In this document: positions 7,885 to 16,570 of the stretch, piece after piece
Numbering within the stretch: the first letter of the stretch is position 1
Layout: every line of letters starts with the position of its first letter
Source: Streptomyces sp. 11x1
GTDB lineage: Bacteria; Actinomycetota; Actinomycetes; Streptomycetales; Streptomycetaceae
Direction of reading: 5' to 3'
Assembly (NCBI RefSeq): GCF_032598905.1
Contig: NZ_CP122458.1
Location: 9,325,001 to 9,389,000 of the forward strand
DNA: 64,000 nt
Notes under the pieces: model-generated
What the model was told of the DNA's origin: nothing
The model's database searches: none
What the model saw: only the letters and a program-made list of their open reading frames with translations
Position numbers and translations under genes: made by a program

Positions 7885-9111
7885 ATGGCCGAGTTCACCA
7901 TGGAACTCAACGAGGAACAGCGAGAGGTCCGCGACTGGCTCCACGGATTCGCCGCCGACGTGATCCGCCCCGCGGCCGCCGAGTGGGACGAGCGCGAGGA
8001 GACCCCCTGGCCGGTGATCCAGGAGGCCGCCAAGGTCGGCATCTACTCCCTCGACTTCTACGCCCAGCAGTACTTCGATCCGACCGGCCTCGGCATCCCC
8101 ATGGCCATGGAGGAGCTGTTCTGGGGCGACGCGGGCATCGCCCTGTCCATCGTCGGCACCGGCCTCGCCGCCGTCGGCGTCCTCGCCAACGGCACCGAGG
8201 AGCAGGTCGGCACCTGGATCCCCCAGATGTACGGTGACGCGAACGATGTCAAGGTCGCCGCGTTCTGCTCCTCCGAGCCGGACGCCGGTTCCGACGTCGC
8301 CTCCATGCGCACCCGCGCGGTCTACGACGAGGCCAAGGACGAGTGGGTCCTCAACGGCACCAAGACCTGGGCGACCAACGGCGGTATCGCCAACGTCCAC
8401 GTCGTGGTCGCCGTGGTCGACCCCGAGCTCGGCTCCAAGGGCCACGCGTCCTTCATCGTCCCGCCGAACACGCCCGGACTGTCCCAGGGCCAGAAGTTCA
8501 AGAAGCACGGCATCCGGGCCTCCCACACCGCCGAGGTCGTCCTGGAGGACGTCCGCGTCCCCGGCTCCTGCCTCCTCGGCGGCAAGGAGAAGCTCGACGA
8601 GCGGCTGGCGCGGGCCCGTGAGCGGGCCAAGGCCGGGGGCGAGCGGGTGAAGAACGCGGCGATGGCCACGTTCGAGGCCTCCCGCCCGGCCGTGGGCGCC
8701 ATGGCGGTGGGCACCGCCCGTGCCGCGTACGAGGTCGCCCTCGACTACGCCAAGACCCGTGAGCAGTTCGGCCGGCCCATCATCGACAACCAGGGCGTCG
8801 CCTTCCAGCTCGCGGACATGCGGACCTCCGTCGACGCGGCGCGGCTGCTGGTGTGGCGGGCGTCCTGGATGGCGATCAACGGCAAGCAGTTCACGGCGGC
8901 CGAGGGGTCCCAGTCGAAGCTGTTCGCGAGCGAGACGGCGAAGAAGGTGACCGCGCAGGCGATCCAGATCCTCGGCGGCAACGGGTACACGCGGGAGTAC
9001 CCGGTCGAGCGGATGCACCGGGACGCGGCTATCTACACCATCTTCGAGGGTACGAGTGAGGTGCAGCGGCTGGTGATCGCCCGGACCCTGTCGGGAATGC
9101 CGATCCGGTAG
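7885..9111 (+). CDS. Acyl-CoA dehydrogenase
   Basis: A 408-residue FAD flavoenzyme that introduces an alpha,beta double bond into acyl-CoA, the first step of beta-oxidation. The start at 7885 (MAEFTMELNEEQREVRDW) has GGAGG in front. The middle domain has AFCSSEPDAGSDVASM, and the C-terminal domain has YAKTREQFGRPI and ILGGNGYTREYPVERM. The catalytic Glu is expected in TIFEGTSEVQRLVIAR. A charged stretch near residues 240-260 (ARARERAKAGGERVKN) is longer than in short-chain enzymes. It diverges from the TetR gene and is probably its target. Confidence 0.93.
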   Translation: MAEFTMELNEEQREVRDWLHGFAADVIRPAAAEWDEREETPWPVIQEAAKVGIYSLDFYAQQYFDPTGLGIPMAMEELFWGDAGIALSIVGTGLAAVGVLANGTEEQVGTWIPQMYGDANDVKVAAFCSSEPDAGSDVASMRTRAVYDEAKDEWVLNGTKTWATNGGIANVHVVVAVVDPELGSKGHASFIVPPNTPGLSQGQKFKKHGIRASHTAEVVLEDVRVPGSCLLGGKEKLDERLARARERAKAGGERVKNAAMATFEASRPAVGAMAVGTARAAYEVALDYAKTREQFGRPIIDNQGVAFQLADMRTSVDAARLLVWRASWMAINGKQFTAAEGSQSKLFASETAKKVTAQAIQILGGNGYTREYPVERMHRDAAIYTIFEGTSEVQRLVIARTLSGMPIR

Positions 9112-9137
9112 CGGCGTGGGGGTGCGTGTGTCGGTCG

Positions 9138-9218
9138 GGCTGCGGGAGCGTCGTGGTTGCTCGCGCCCACGCGGCGCAGCCGCATATCGACACGGCCCCG
9201 CGCCCCTTCAGGGCTCGG
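9138..9218 (-). repeat. Dispersed intergenic repeat, copy 3 (long form)
   Basis: Read on the minus strand, this copy begins with ggggcgcggggc and ends with cgcgagcaaccacgac, like the short form. The five bases aactg are replaced by about 30 bases that carry their own hairpin (gcggc-tgc-gccgc). It separates the acyl-CoA dehydrogenase from the TenA-like gene. Confidence 0.7.
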
Positions 9219-9265
9219 GCTGTCATCAGCGGTGACGACACGTCCCCCCCCGACAGGAGTGCCTG

Positions 9266-9997
9266 ATGACGCGTACGGCCGGTGAAGTGCTGGAAGAAAT
9301 GACCGCGCGGCTCGCCCCAGGACCCGATGCCAATCCGCTGCTGCCCCTGATCGCCTCCGGTGCGGCCGATCTCGACACCCTCGCCGTGCTCGCCATGGAG
9401 CAGAGGCTGGTGATCGCCGCGGATCTGCTCTCCTTCCGTCATCTGGCCGAGCGGTCGGCCGTCGAGGATCCGGCCTGCGCCCCCTTCTTCGAGATGCTCG
9501 CGGAGGGGGAGGAGGTGGCGGCCGGGCGGCTCGGGGCGCTCGCGCAGGCGTGCGGGGTGGACGAGGAGAGGGCGGCGGCGTACGAGCCGCTGCCGGGCTG
9601 TCAGGCCTACCCGTCGTACGTCGCCCGGCTCGCACTCGGTGCCGCCCCGGCCGACGTCGTGCTAGCGCTCAGCGCCAACTTCGCCTCCTGGGGAGGCTAT
9701 TGCGCGACGATCGCCAAGTCCCTCCGCGACCGCTGCGCCTTCACCGACGAGGCCTGCGGCTTCTTCGACTTCTTCGCCGAGCCATCCCCGGAACTGGAGG
9801 AGCGGGCGAGGGCGGCAGTCCGGACGGGGACCGGCACGGGGCGGATCGACGAAGAGGCGGCCTACCGATACGGCCGCCTGCTGCAAAGCTACGAATCGAT
9901 GTTCTGGCACACACTCGCGCCCCGTCAGGGGCGCGGGGAACTGCGCGAGCAACCACGAACCACCTGCAGCCGACCTACGACCGAGACGCGGCCCTAG
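9266..9997 (+). CDS. TenA/PqqC-like (haem-oxygenase-fold) protein
   Basis: A 243-residue, mostly helical protein that resembles the TenA/THI-4 superfamily (EQRLVIAADLLSFRHLAERS and NFASWGGYCATIAKSLRD). Members bind small aromatic or thiamine-related ligands or di-iron; the substrate here is unknown. CAGGAG precedes the ATG at 9266. The last 25 or so residues (APRQGRGELREQPRTT) are encoded by a copy of the dispersed repeat, which has carried the frame past the family's normal end after YESMFWHTL. The stop codon overlaps that of the convergent DUF6213 gene inside a shared ctag. Confidence 0.75.
   Translation: MTRTAGEVLEEMTARLAPGPDANPLLPLIASGAADLDTLAVLAMEQRLVIAADLLSFRHLAERSAVEDPACAPFFEMLAEGEEVAAGRLGALAQACGVDEERAAAYEPLPGCQAYPSYVARLALGAAPADVVLALSANFASWGGYCATIAKSLRDRCAFTDEACGFFDFFAEPSPELEERARAAVRTGTGTGRIDEEAAYRYGRLLQSYESMFWHTLAPRQGRGELREQPRTTCSRPTTETRP
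9917..9975 (+). repeat. Dispersed repeat, copy 4, inside a coding 3' end
   Basis: Perfect 7-bp stem gcgcccc (9917-9923) and ggggcgc (9928-9934) around gtca, followed by ggggaactgcgcgagcaacc and the cctgcagccgac tail. Unlike the other copies it is translated, as the C-terminus of the TenA-like protein. Confidence 0.75.
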
Positions 9998-10230
9998 CCG
10001 GAGGCGGCCCCGCTGCTGTGCGCGATGCACGCCACGTCGATCCGGTCCGCGAGCTTCGCCAGCTCGATCGTCAGAGCCGCCACCGTGTCCTCGTCGAGCT
10101 CCTCACCCGCCTCCACCAGGTGCAGCCAGCGCCCGCCCACCGTCCGCAGCAGTTTGCTCACATCGGCCGCAGACACCTGCAGGGTCCCGCGGTCGTCGAC
10201 GATCAGAGGCAGAGTCACTTCGCGGTTCAC
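9994..10230 (-). CDS. DUF6213 family protein
   Basis: A small 78-residue soluble protein (VTLPLIVDDRGTLQVSAADV, then GGRWLHLVEAGEE). I recognise it as the conserved Streptomyces family DUF6213, of unknown function. It carries no signal or membrane segment. It is convergent with the TenA-like gene: the two stop codons share the palindrome ctag at 9994-9997. The dehydrogenase gene on the same strand ends 25 bases upstream, so they may be co-transcribed. Confidence 0.8.
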   Translation of the reverse strand: MNREVTLPLIVDDRGTLQVSAADVSKLLRTVGGRWLHLVEAGEELDEDTVAALTIELAKLADRIDVACIAHSSGAASG

Positions 10231-10255
10231 AACGGGGATGGTAGCCGCGGAACGC

Positions 10256-11641
10256 TCACGCCCCGTGCCATACGGTGGTGATGTTGCAGAACTCCCGGAT
10301 TCCGTGTCCGGACAGCTCGCGCCCGTATCCCGACCGCTTGACCCCGCCGAACGGGAACGCCGGGTGGGAGGCGGTCATCCCGTTGACGTAGACCGCGCCG
10401 GCGTCCAGGTCCCGGACGAAGCGGTCGACCTCGGCGCTGTCCCGGGTCCACACGTTGGAGCTCAGCCCGAAGGGCGTGTCGTTGGCGATCGCGATCGCTT
10501 CGTCGAGGTCGGCCACCCGGTACAGCGTGGCGACGGGACCGAAGGTCTCCTCCTGGTGGACGCGCATCTCGGGGGTGATGTCGGCGAGGACGGTCGGCGG
10601 GTAGAACCAGCCCGGCCCGTCGGGGCGTTCGGCACCGCACAGCACGGTGGCCCCGCTCTCCACGGCCTCGTCGACCAGTTCCTCCAGGTCCTTGCGGCCC
10701 CGCTCGCTGGAGAGCGGGCCGACATCGGTGTCCTCGTCCAGCGGGTCGCCGACCTTCAACGCCTTCATGGCCTCGACGAACCGCTCGGCGAAGGCGTCGT
10801 AGACGTCGTCGTGCACGATGAACCGCTTGGCGGCGATGCACGACTGACCGGTGTTCTGCACCCGGGCCGTCACCGCGATCCGGGCCGCCTCCTCGACGTC
10901 GGCGGACGGCATCACCACGTACGGGTCACTGCCGCCCAGTTCCAGGACGGTCTTCTTGACCTCGTCCCCGGCGACCGAGGCGACCGCCCGGCCGGCCGGC
11001 TCGCTGCCGGTGAGGGTGGCGGCCTTCACACGGGGGTCGCGCAGGATGTCCTCGACGGCGCGCGAGCCGACGAGCAGGGTCTGGAAGCAGCCCTCGGGGA
11101 AGCCCGCCCGGCGGAAGAGGTCCTCCAGGTAGAGCGCGGTCTGCGGGACGTTGGAGGCGTGCTTCAGCAGGCCCACGTTGCCGGCCATCAGGGCGGGCGC
11201 GGCGAACCGGATCACCTGCCAGAGCGGGAAGTTCCACGGCATCACGGCGAGCACCGGGCCGAGCGGGCGGTAGCGGACCAGGACCCGGGAGGCGCCCGAG
11301 TCCTTCACGTCCGCGTCGGACGGCTCCACGTCGGTGAGCAGCACCTCGGCGTGGTCGGCGTACCAGCGCATCGCCTTCGCGCATTTGGCGGCCTCGGCGC
11401 GGGCCTGCTTGACGGGCTTGCCCATCTCCGTGGTCATCGTCCGCGCGACGTCCTCGGCGTCCTCGTCGAGGAGGTCGGCGGCCCGGCGCAGCAGCCGGGC
11501 GCGCTCCGCGAAGGAGGTGGTCCGGTAGGTGCGGAAGGTGGCGTCGGCGGTGGCGAGGCGGTGCTCGATCTCCTCCTCGCCCAGGGCGTCGTACGTCTTG
11601 AGGGTCTCGCCGTTCGCCGGGTTGACCGTGGCGATGGGCAT
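10256..11641 (-). CDS. NAD(P)-dependent aldehyde dehydrogenase, succinate-semialdehyde type
   Basis: A 461-residue aldehyde dehydrogenase. AGGAGG precedes the ATG at 11641. The catalytic pair is present: Glu in VLELGGSDPYVV and Cys in NTGQSCIAAKR. The cofactor region PWNFPLWQ and the motifs EETFGPVA and PFGGVKRSGYGRELS match the GabD-like class, which oxidises succinate semialdehyde to succinate. Its length agrees with the short GabD2 subgroup. Substrate is inferred from family resemblance only. Confidence 0.88.
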   Translation of the reverse strand: MPIATVNPANGETLKTYDALGEEEIEHRLATADATFRTYRTTSFAERARLLRRAADLLDEDAEDVARTMTTEMGKPVKQARAEAAKCAKAMRWYADHAEVLLTDVEPSDADVKDSGASRVLVRYRPLGPVLAVMPWNFPLWQVIRFAAPALMAGNVGLLKHASNVPQTALYLEDLFRRAGFPEGCFQTLLVGSRAVEDILRDPRVKAATLTGSEPAGRAVASVAGDEVKKTVLELGGSDPYVVMPSADVEEAARIAVTARVQNTGQSCIAAKRFIVHDDVYDAFAERFVEAMKALKVGDPLDEDTDVGPLSSERGRKDLEELVDEAVESGATVLCGAERPDGPGWFYPPTVLADITPEMRVHQEETFGPVATLYRVADLDEAIAIANDTPFGLSSNVWTRDSAEVDRFVRDLDAGAVYVNGMTASHPAFPFGGVKRSGYGRELSGHGIREFCNITTVWHGA

Positions 11642-11704
11642 GCTGGCCTCCTGCGTGGACTGTCCTTCGACCTTCCCGCGCTACGGAGCACGCCGCAACG
11701 CGAC

Positions 11705-12172
11705 TCAGTCCGAGTGCTCCAGAAGACGGTCGAGAAACTCCGCCTGCGCCGGGACGATCACGGCCCGGGCCCGTTCGACGCTGAGCCACTCCACGCGGTC
11801 CAGCTCCGGGAACTCCTGGAGTCGGCCGGACCTCGGCGGCCACTCCATGCGGAAGGTGCCCGGCACGACGGTGGCCGGGTCGAGGTCCGCCTCGATCGCC
11901 CAGGCCGTCACGATCTTGCCGTTCTTCTGCCGCACCTCGCCCAGCGGTACGGCCTCCCCGTCGGGCGGGGCCAGCCCCAGCTCCTCCTGGAACTCCCGGC
12001 GGGCCGCGTCCCAGGCGGGCTCGTCCGGTTCGTACTCGCCCTTGGGCACGCTCCACGCCCCCGCGTCCTTCTGCGCGAAATACGGGCCGCCCATATGGCC
12101 GAGCAGCACCTCGACGCCGTGCTCGGTGCGGCGGTGCAGCAGCAGGCCGGCACTGCGCTTGGGGGTGGTCAA
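11705..12172 (-). CDS. NUDIX hydrolase, coupled to the DNA ligase gene
   Basis: A 155-residue NUDIX protein. The complete NUDIX box Gx5Ex7REUxEExGU is present (GEYEPDEPAWDAARREFQEE, continuing LGL). No ATG is available near the family's usual start. I choose the TTG at 12172 (TTPKRSAGLLLHRR follows), which overlaps the ligase stop in ttga, implying translational coupling. The protein probably hydrolyses a nucleoside diphosphate derivative. Its tie to a ligase suggests nucleotide-pool cleaning or 5'-end processing during repair, but that is inference. Confidence 0.85.
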   Translation of the reverse strand: MTTPKRSAGLLLHRRTEHGVEVLLGHMGGPYFAQKDAGAWSVPKGEYEPDEPAWDAARREFQEELGLAPPDGEAVPLGEVRQKNGKIVTAWAIEADLDPATVVPGTFRMEWPPRSGRLQEFPELDRVEWLSVERARAVIVPAQAEFLDRLLEHSD

Positions 12173-13707
12173 CGCGTCACCTCGGGGTGTGCGGCGATCA
12201 GGGTCTCGACCGTATCGGCTTCGGCGGGGGTCTTGTCCTCGCGATAGCGGATCACGCGGGCGAAACGCAGGGTGACACCGGCCGGGTAGCGGGTGGAGCG
12301 CTGCAGGCCGTCGTAGGCGATCTCGACGACGAGTTCGGGGCGTACGGTCACGCCCCAGCCGTGCCGCTCCACGGCCAGCTCCGTCAGCCGCTCGGTCTGC
12401 CAGGCCAGCAACGCGTCGGTCATGCCCTTGAAGGTCTTGCCGAGCATGGCGAAGGAGCCGTCGGCGGTGCGGGCGCCGAGATGCAGGTTGGAGAGCCTGC
12501 CCGTGCGGCGGCCGTGCCCCCACTCTGCGGCCAGGACCACCAGGTCCAGGGTGTGCACGGGCTTGACCTTCAACCACGAGGCACCGCGCCGGCCCGCGCT
12601 GTAGGGGGCGTCGAGCGCCTTCAGCACGACGCCCTCGTGACCGCGTTCCAGCGTGGCGGCGAGGAAGCCCTCCGCCTCGGTGAGGTCGCCGGGGCCGTGC
12701 ACCAGGGTGCGTCGGACGCGCATCGGCGCGGGGACGAAGCGGGCCAGCTCGGTGTGGCGGTCGGTGAAGGGCAGGTCCAGCAGGTCTTGGCCGTCGACGG
12801 AGAGCGCGTCGAAGAAGACCGGTGATACGGGTACCTGCTCGGCCACCGTCGCCACGTCCAGCCGGGAGCCGACCCGTGCGGCGGTCTCCTGGAAGGAACG
12901 CGGCCGGCCGTTCTCGTCGAACGCGATCACCTCTCCGTCCAGGATGAACCGCTCACCCCGCAACTCCAGTGCGGCGGCGGTTAGTTCGGGCAGCCGGTCG
13001 GTGATGTCGTCCAGGGTGCGGGTGTAGAGGCGTACGCGGTCGCCGTCGCGGTGGACCTGGACGCGGATGCCGTCGAGCTTCTCCTCGACCGCGCACTCGC
13101 CCAGCTTGGCCACGGCCTCCGCGACGGAGGAGGCGCTGTGCGCCAGCATCGGCTGGACGGGCCGCCCCACGGTGAGCCGGAACCCGTCCAGGGCCGACGC
13201 GCCCTCCGCCAGCAGTGCCTGGGCCACGGTCTGGAGCGAGCCGGCCAGCATCACCGCCCGGCGTACGTCGGCGGCGGGCGCCCCGGTGGCGCCGGCCAGC
13301 CCCTCCACGGCGAGGGCGTCCAGGGCGCCCTGGCGGACCTCACCGGTGAGCAGGCCGAACAGGTAGCGCTGCTCCTCCTCCATGGCCGCCGCCAGCAACT
13401 CGCCGACCAGGCGCCTTCGTTCGGCCTGCGCACCGGTGCCGGCGACCGCGCCGATCACCGTCAGCCGGGCGTCCACCTCGCGGACCGTGAGGGTGGGGGT
13501 GGTGGCCGGCAGGATCTGCTGGTCCAGGACCTTCCAGCCGATACCGAGTCTGCCCTGGGGCAGCCGGCCCGCGAGGTACGGGATGACGATCGGGACGTCC
13601 GCGGCGTCCGCGTCCCGGAAGAGTTCGGCGAGCAGGGCGGCCTTGCGGGACCGGGCCGAGGCGGCGGCGATCTCTTGCGACACGCGGGCGAGCCGGGCGA
13701 AGAGCAT
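12169..13707 (-). CDS. ATP-dependent DNA ligase
   Basis: A 512-residue LigB-type ligase that seals DNA nicks via an enzyme-AMP intermediate. The N-terminal DNA-binding domain (about 1-190) precedes the nucleotidyltransferase core with EEKLDGIRVQVHR, in which the motif I lysine is the AMP acceptor. Other motifs seen are LYTRTLDDITDRLPEL, FILDGEVIAF, EGVVLKALDAPY and SWLKVKP. The C-terminal OB fold follows. NAD-dependent LigA is the essential ligase in such bacteria, so this one likely serves repair. No primase or Ku gene is next to it. Confidence 0.93.
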   Translation of the reverse strand: MLFARLARVSQEIAAASARSRKAALLAELFRDADAADVPIVIPYLAGRLPQGRLGIGWKVLDQQILPATTPTLTVREVDARLTVIGAVAGTGAQAERRRLVGELLAAAMEEEQRYLFGLLTGEVRQGALDALAVEGLAGATGAPAADVRRAVMLAGSLQTVAQALLAEGASALDGFRLTVGRPVQPMLAHSASSVAEAVAKLGECAVEEKLDGIRVQVHRDGDRVRLYTRTLDDITDRLPELTAAALELRGERFILDGEVIAFDENGRPRSFQETAARVGSRLDVATVAEQVPVSPVFFDALSVDGQDLLDLPFTDRHTELARFVPAPMRVRRTLVHGPGDLTEAEGFLAATLERGHEGVVLKALDAPYSAGRRGASWLKVKPVHTLDLVVLAAEWGHGRRTGRLSNLHLGARTADGSFAMLGKTFKGMTDALLAWQTERLTELAVERHGWGVTVRPELVVEIAYDGLQRSTRYPAGVTLRFARVIRYREDKTPAEADTVETLIAAHPEVTR

Positions 13708-13765
13708 GGAGCCATGGTCCTACGGAGTTTCGCCGGGCGCCTATTGGGGTGGGGACGCGGGTTTC

Positions 13766-13838
13766 GTCGGCGGGTGCGGGTGGGTGAGGCTTCTCGCGCA
13801 GTTCCCCGCGCCCCTACGGGCGATGGCCCTTCGGGCCG
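13766..13838 (-). repeat. Dispersed intergenic repeat, copy 5, with hairpins
   Basis: Reverse-oriented copy (ttctcgcgcagttccccgcg then cccc) followed by two short stems: cgccc-ctac-gggcg and ggccc-ttc-gggcc. It lies between the ligase start and the thioredoxin-reductase-like gene's stop, both on the minus strand. Confidence 0.65.
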
Positions 13839-13843
13839 CTCGA

Positions 13844-14791
13844 TCAACCCGCGTCCAGGTCTGCCGTCAGGAGGTCTCCGTTGATCGTGGCCCCCGCTCG
13901 GTAGCCCGAGGAGGCCGCGTTGATCACCTGTTCCGAGAAGCCCATCGCGTTGCCGGCCGCCCAGACTTCGGGGATCGTGGTTCGGCCGGTCGGGTCGACC
14001 ACCGGGTAGGCGCCGAACGGGGTCTCGGTCAGCTCGGCGCCCAGTTTTTCCAGGAGGGTCGTCTGCGGGACCGGGCGGGGGGCGGCGAAGAGCACCGAGC
14101 GAGCGTGGGTCGTGCCGTCGGCGAGCCTGACGCCGGTGAGACGGTCGTCCGCCACGACCAGGCCCGCGACCTCGCCGGGGACCACCCGGACCCCGGCTGC
14201 CGCGAGGCGGCGCAGGTCGTCGTCGGAGAGGTCGGATTCGGCGACGGTGTGCAGGAACAGGGTCACGTCCTTGGACCACTGGGAGACCATCAGGGCCTGG
14301 TGGACGCTCAGCGGGGTCGTCGCGAGGACACCGAAGGGCTGGTCGCGGACCTCCCAGCCGTGGCAGTAGGGGCAGTGGAGCACGTCCCGGCCGAAGCGTT
14401 CGGCGACGCCGGGGACGGCCGGGAGTTCGTCCTTCAGCCCCGTGGCGAAGACCAGGCGCCGGGCGCGCACGGTCCGGCCGTCCGCGAGGGCGACGGTGAA
14501 GGTCCGGCCGTCGTCGTCCCGCGTCACGTCGGCCGCCCGGCCCCGGACCAGTGCCACGCCGTAGCGGGCGATCTCCTCCCGGCCGACGGCCAGGAACTCC
14601 GCCGGGGACATCCCGTCCCGCGACAGGAAGCCCTGCATGTGCGCGGCGGGTGCGTTGCGGGGCTCGCCCGCGTCGACGACCAGGGTGCGGCGCCGGGCCC
14701 GGCCCAGGACCAGGGCGGCGGAGAGCCCCGCCGCGCCGCCGCCGATGACGATCACTTCGTACTGCTCGGCCATGTCGTACTGCTCGGTCAT
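13844..14791 (-). CDS. Thioredoxin-reductase-like NAD(P)/FAD oxidoreductase
   Basis: A 315-residue flavoprotein. The FAD-binding motif is VIVIGGGAAGLSAALVLGRA near residues 12-31. The redox pair is in HCPYCHGWEV, matching the CxxC of bacterial thioredoxin reductases, and a closing FAD motif is VWAAGNAMG. The ATG at 14791 is chosen because GGAGG stands 8 bases before it; a second ATG at 14773 is possible. It diverges from an XRE-cupin regulator across 78 bases, an arrangement repeated for this family in actinomycetes. The electron acceptor is unknown. Confidence 0.88.
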   Translation of the reverse strand: MTEQYDMAEQYEVIVIGGGAAGLSAALVLGRARRRTLVVDAGEPRNAPAAHMQGFLSRDGMSPAEFLAVGREEIARYGVALVRGRAADVTRDDDGRTFTVALADGRTVRARRLVFATGLKDELPAVPGVAERFGRDVLHCPYCHGWEVRDQPFGVLATTPLSVHQALMVSQWSKDVTLFLHTVAESDLSDDDLRRLAAAGVRVVPGEVAGLVVADDRLTGVRLADGTTHARSVLFAAPRPVPQTTLLEKLGAELTETPFGAYPVVDPTGRTTIPEVWAAGNAMGFSEQVINAASSGYRAGATINGDLLTADLDAG

Positions 14792-14834
14792 GGTGACCAC
14801 CTCCACGACCGACGGTCGCGCGAGCGCTGCCGCA

Positions 14835-14863
14835 TTGACAAATGTCTTTGCCGAAACTGCAAT
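14835..14863 (+). promoter_or_regulatory. Promoter for a probably leaderless regulator mRNA
   Basis: A consensus -35 ttgaca at 14835-14840 is followed, 17 bases later, by a -10-like tgcaat at 14858-14863. Transcription would start about 14870, the first base of the regulator's ATG. No spaced Shine-Dalgarno sequence is available, which fits a leaderless transcript. Confidence 0.55.
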
Positions 14864-14869
14864 GAAGGC

Positions 14870-15478
14870 ATGAGTGGTACGAGTGACACGAACGAGGGTG
14901 CGAGCGGCACGGACGAGGTGCTCGCCGGAGTCGGGCCGCGGCTGCGGCGGATCCGCAAGGAGCGGGAGGCGACGCTCGCGGGACTGTCGGAGGCGACCGG
15001 TATCTCGGTGAGCACGCTGTCCCGGCTGGAGTCGGGGCTGCGCAAGCCCAGTCTGGAGCTGTTGCTGCCGATCGCGCGGGCCCACCAGGTGCCGCTGGAC
15101 GAGCTGATCGGGGAGCCGCCGGTCGGTGATCCGCGGGTGCGGTCCAAGCCGATCCAGCGGCACGGGCGGACGTACTGGCCGCTCACCCGGCAGCCGGGCG
15201 GCCTCCAGGCCTTCAAGGTGCGTGTCGAGCCCCAGGGGCGACAGGAGCCGGAACCGCGCACCCATGAGGGCTACGAGTGGCTGTATGTGATGTCCGGCAA
15301 GCTGCGGGTCGTGCTCGGCGAGCATGATGTGGTGATGGTCGCCGGGGAGGCCGCCGAGTTCGACACCCGGGTCCCGCATTGGTTCGGCGCGGCGGGGGAG
15401 GAGCCGGTGGAGTTCCTCAGTCTGTTCGGGCCGCAGGGGGAGCGGATGCATGTCCGGGCCAGGCCCGCACGGTCGTGA
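14870..15478 (+). CDS. XRE-family regulator with C-terminal cupin domain
   Basis: A 202-residue DNA-binding protein. The helix-turn-helix is at about residues 25-75 (TLAGLSEATGISVSTLSRLE). A small cupin barrel follows (HEGYEWLYVMSGKLRVVLGE, then FDTRVPHWFGAA), which binds a small ligand. It is divergent from the thioredoxin-reductase-like gene and probably controls it and itself. The chosen ATG lies where a promoter predicts the transcript to begin. Confidence 0.9.
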   Translation: MSGTSDTNEGASGTDEVLAGVGPRLRRIRKEREATLAGLSEATGISVSTLSRLESGLRKPSLELLLPIARAHQVPLDELIGEPPVGDPRVRSKPIQRHGRTYWPLTRQPGGLQAFKVRVEPQGRQEPEPRTHEGYEWLYVMSGKLRVVLGEHDVVMVAGEAAEFDTRVPHWFGAAGEEPVEFLSLFGPQGERMHVRARPARS

Positions 15479-15592
15479 CGCACGCTACTGCGTCCCGACT
15501 GTTCCCCGGAGGGCAAGCGACCGCTTAGTATGCATGCGGCAGTCGGCCCCGGGGCCGACGAAGCAGTCCGGAGCAGTCCGTGGAGGCACCGC

Positions 15593-16570
15593 ATGCAGGC
15601 ATGGCAAGTGCACGAGAACGGCGAGCCGAGCGAGGTGATGCGGCTCCACGACGCGGAGCGGCCCACGCCCGGTGACGGCCAGGTCCTGCTGAAGGTGCGC
15701 GCCGCGAACATCAACTTCCCCGACGTGCTGATGTGCCGGGGGCACTACCAGGTCCGGCCGCCGCTGCCGTTCACGCCGGGCGTGGAGATCTGCGGGGAGA
15801 CGGAGGACGGACGCCGGGTCCTCGCCAATCCGGCGCTGCCGTACGGCGGCCTCGCCGAGTACGCGGTCGCCGACGCCGCCGCCCTGCTGCCCGCACCCGA
15901 CTCGCTCGACGACGCCGAGGCCGCGGCCCTGCACATCGGCTACCAGACGGGCTGGTTCGGCCTCCACCGCCGGGCCCGCCTCGAAGCGGGGGAGACCCTG
16001 CTCGTCCACGCTGCCGCCGGAGGGGTCGGCAGCGCGGCGGTGCAGCTCGGCAAGGCCGCGGGCGCGACGGTCATCGGTGTCGTGGGCGGCGCCGACAAGG
16101 CCGTCGTGGCCCGCGAGCTGGGCTGCGACGTGGTGATCGACCGGCGGAGCGAGGACGTCGTCTCCGCCGTGAAGGAAGCCACCGGAGGCCGGGGCGCGGA
16201 CGTGATCTACGACCCCGTGGGCGGCGAGGCCTACACACAGTCGACCAAGGTCGTCGCCTTCGAGGGACGCATCGTGGTCGTCGGCTTCGCGAGCGGGACG
16301 ATCCCCAGCCCCGGCCTCAACCACGCCCTCGTCAAGAACTACTCGATCCTCGGCCTGCACTGGGGCCTGTACAACACCAAGAACCCGAAGCTGGTCCAGC
16401 ACTGCCACGAGCAGCTCACCGAGCTGGCGGCCCGGGGCGTCGTCAAGCCGCTGGTGAGCGAGCGCGCACCGCTCGACGGGGCCGCGGCCGCCGTGCAGCG
16501 CGTCGCCGACGGCGTGACCACCGGCCGGGTGGTCGTGGTGCCCTCGCCGGAGAACGGAGCCGCCGCATGA
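15593..16570 (+). CDS. Zinc-free quinone oxidoreductase (NADPH, MDR family)
   Basis: A 325-residue medium-chain reductase of the Qor type. GGAGG precedes the ATG at 15593 (MQAWQVHENGEPSEV). The N-terminal catalytic domain has NINFPDVLMCRG. The cofactor fold has LLVHAAAGGVGSAAVQLGKA. The zinc-binding cysteines of true alcohol dehydrogenases are absent. Its stop overlaps the start of the next gene (atga), so it is the first gene of a coupled three-gene operon with two acyl-CoA dehydrogenases. A role in reducing an enoyl or quinone intermediate of the same acyl pathway is likely but inferred. Confidence 0.9.
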   Translation: MQAWQVHENGEPSEVMRLHDAERPTPGDGQVLLKVRAANINFPDVLMCRGHYQVRPPLPFTPGVEICGETEDGRRVLANPALPYGGLAEYAVADAAALLPAPDSLDDAEAAALHIGYQTGWFGLHRRARLEAGETLLVHAAAGGVGSAAVQLGKAAGATVIGVVGGADKAVVARELGCDVVIDRRSEDVVSAVKEATGGRGADVIYDPVGGEAYTQSTKVVAFEGRIVVVGFASGTIPSPGLNHALVKNYSILGLHWGLYNTKNPKLVQHCHEQLTELAARGVVKPLVSERAPLDGAAAAVQRVADGVTTGRVVVVPSPENGAAA

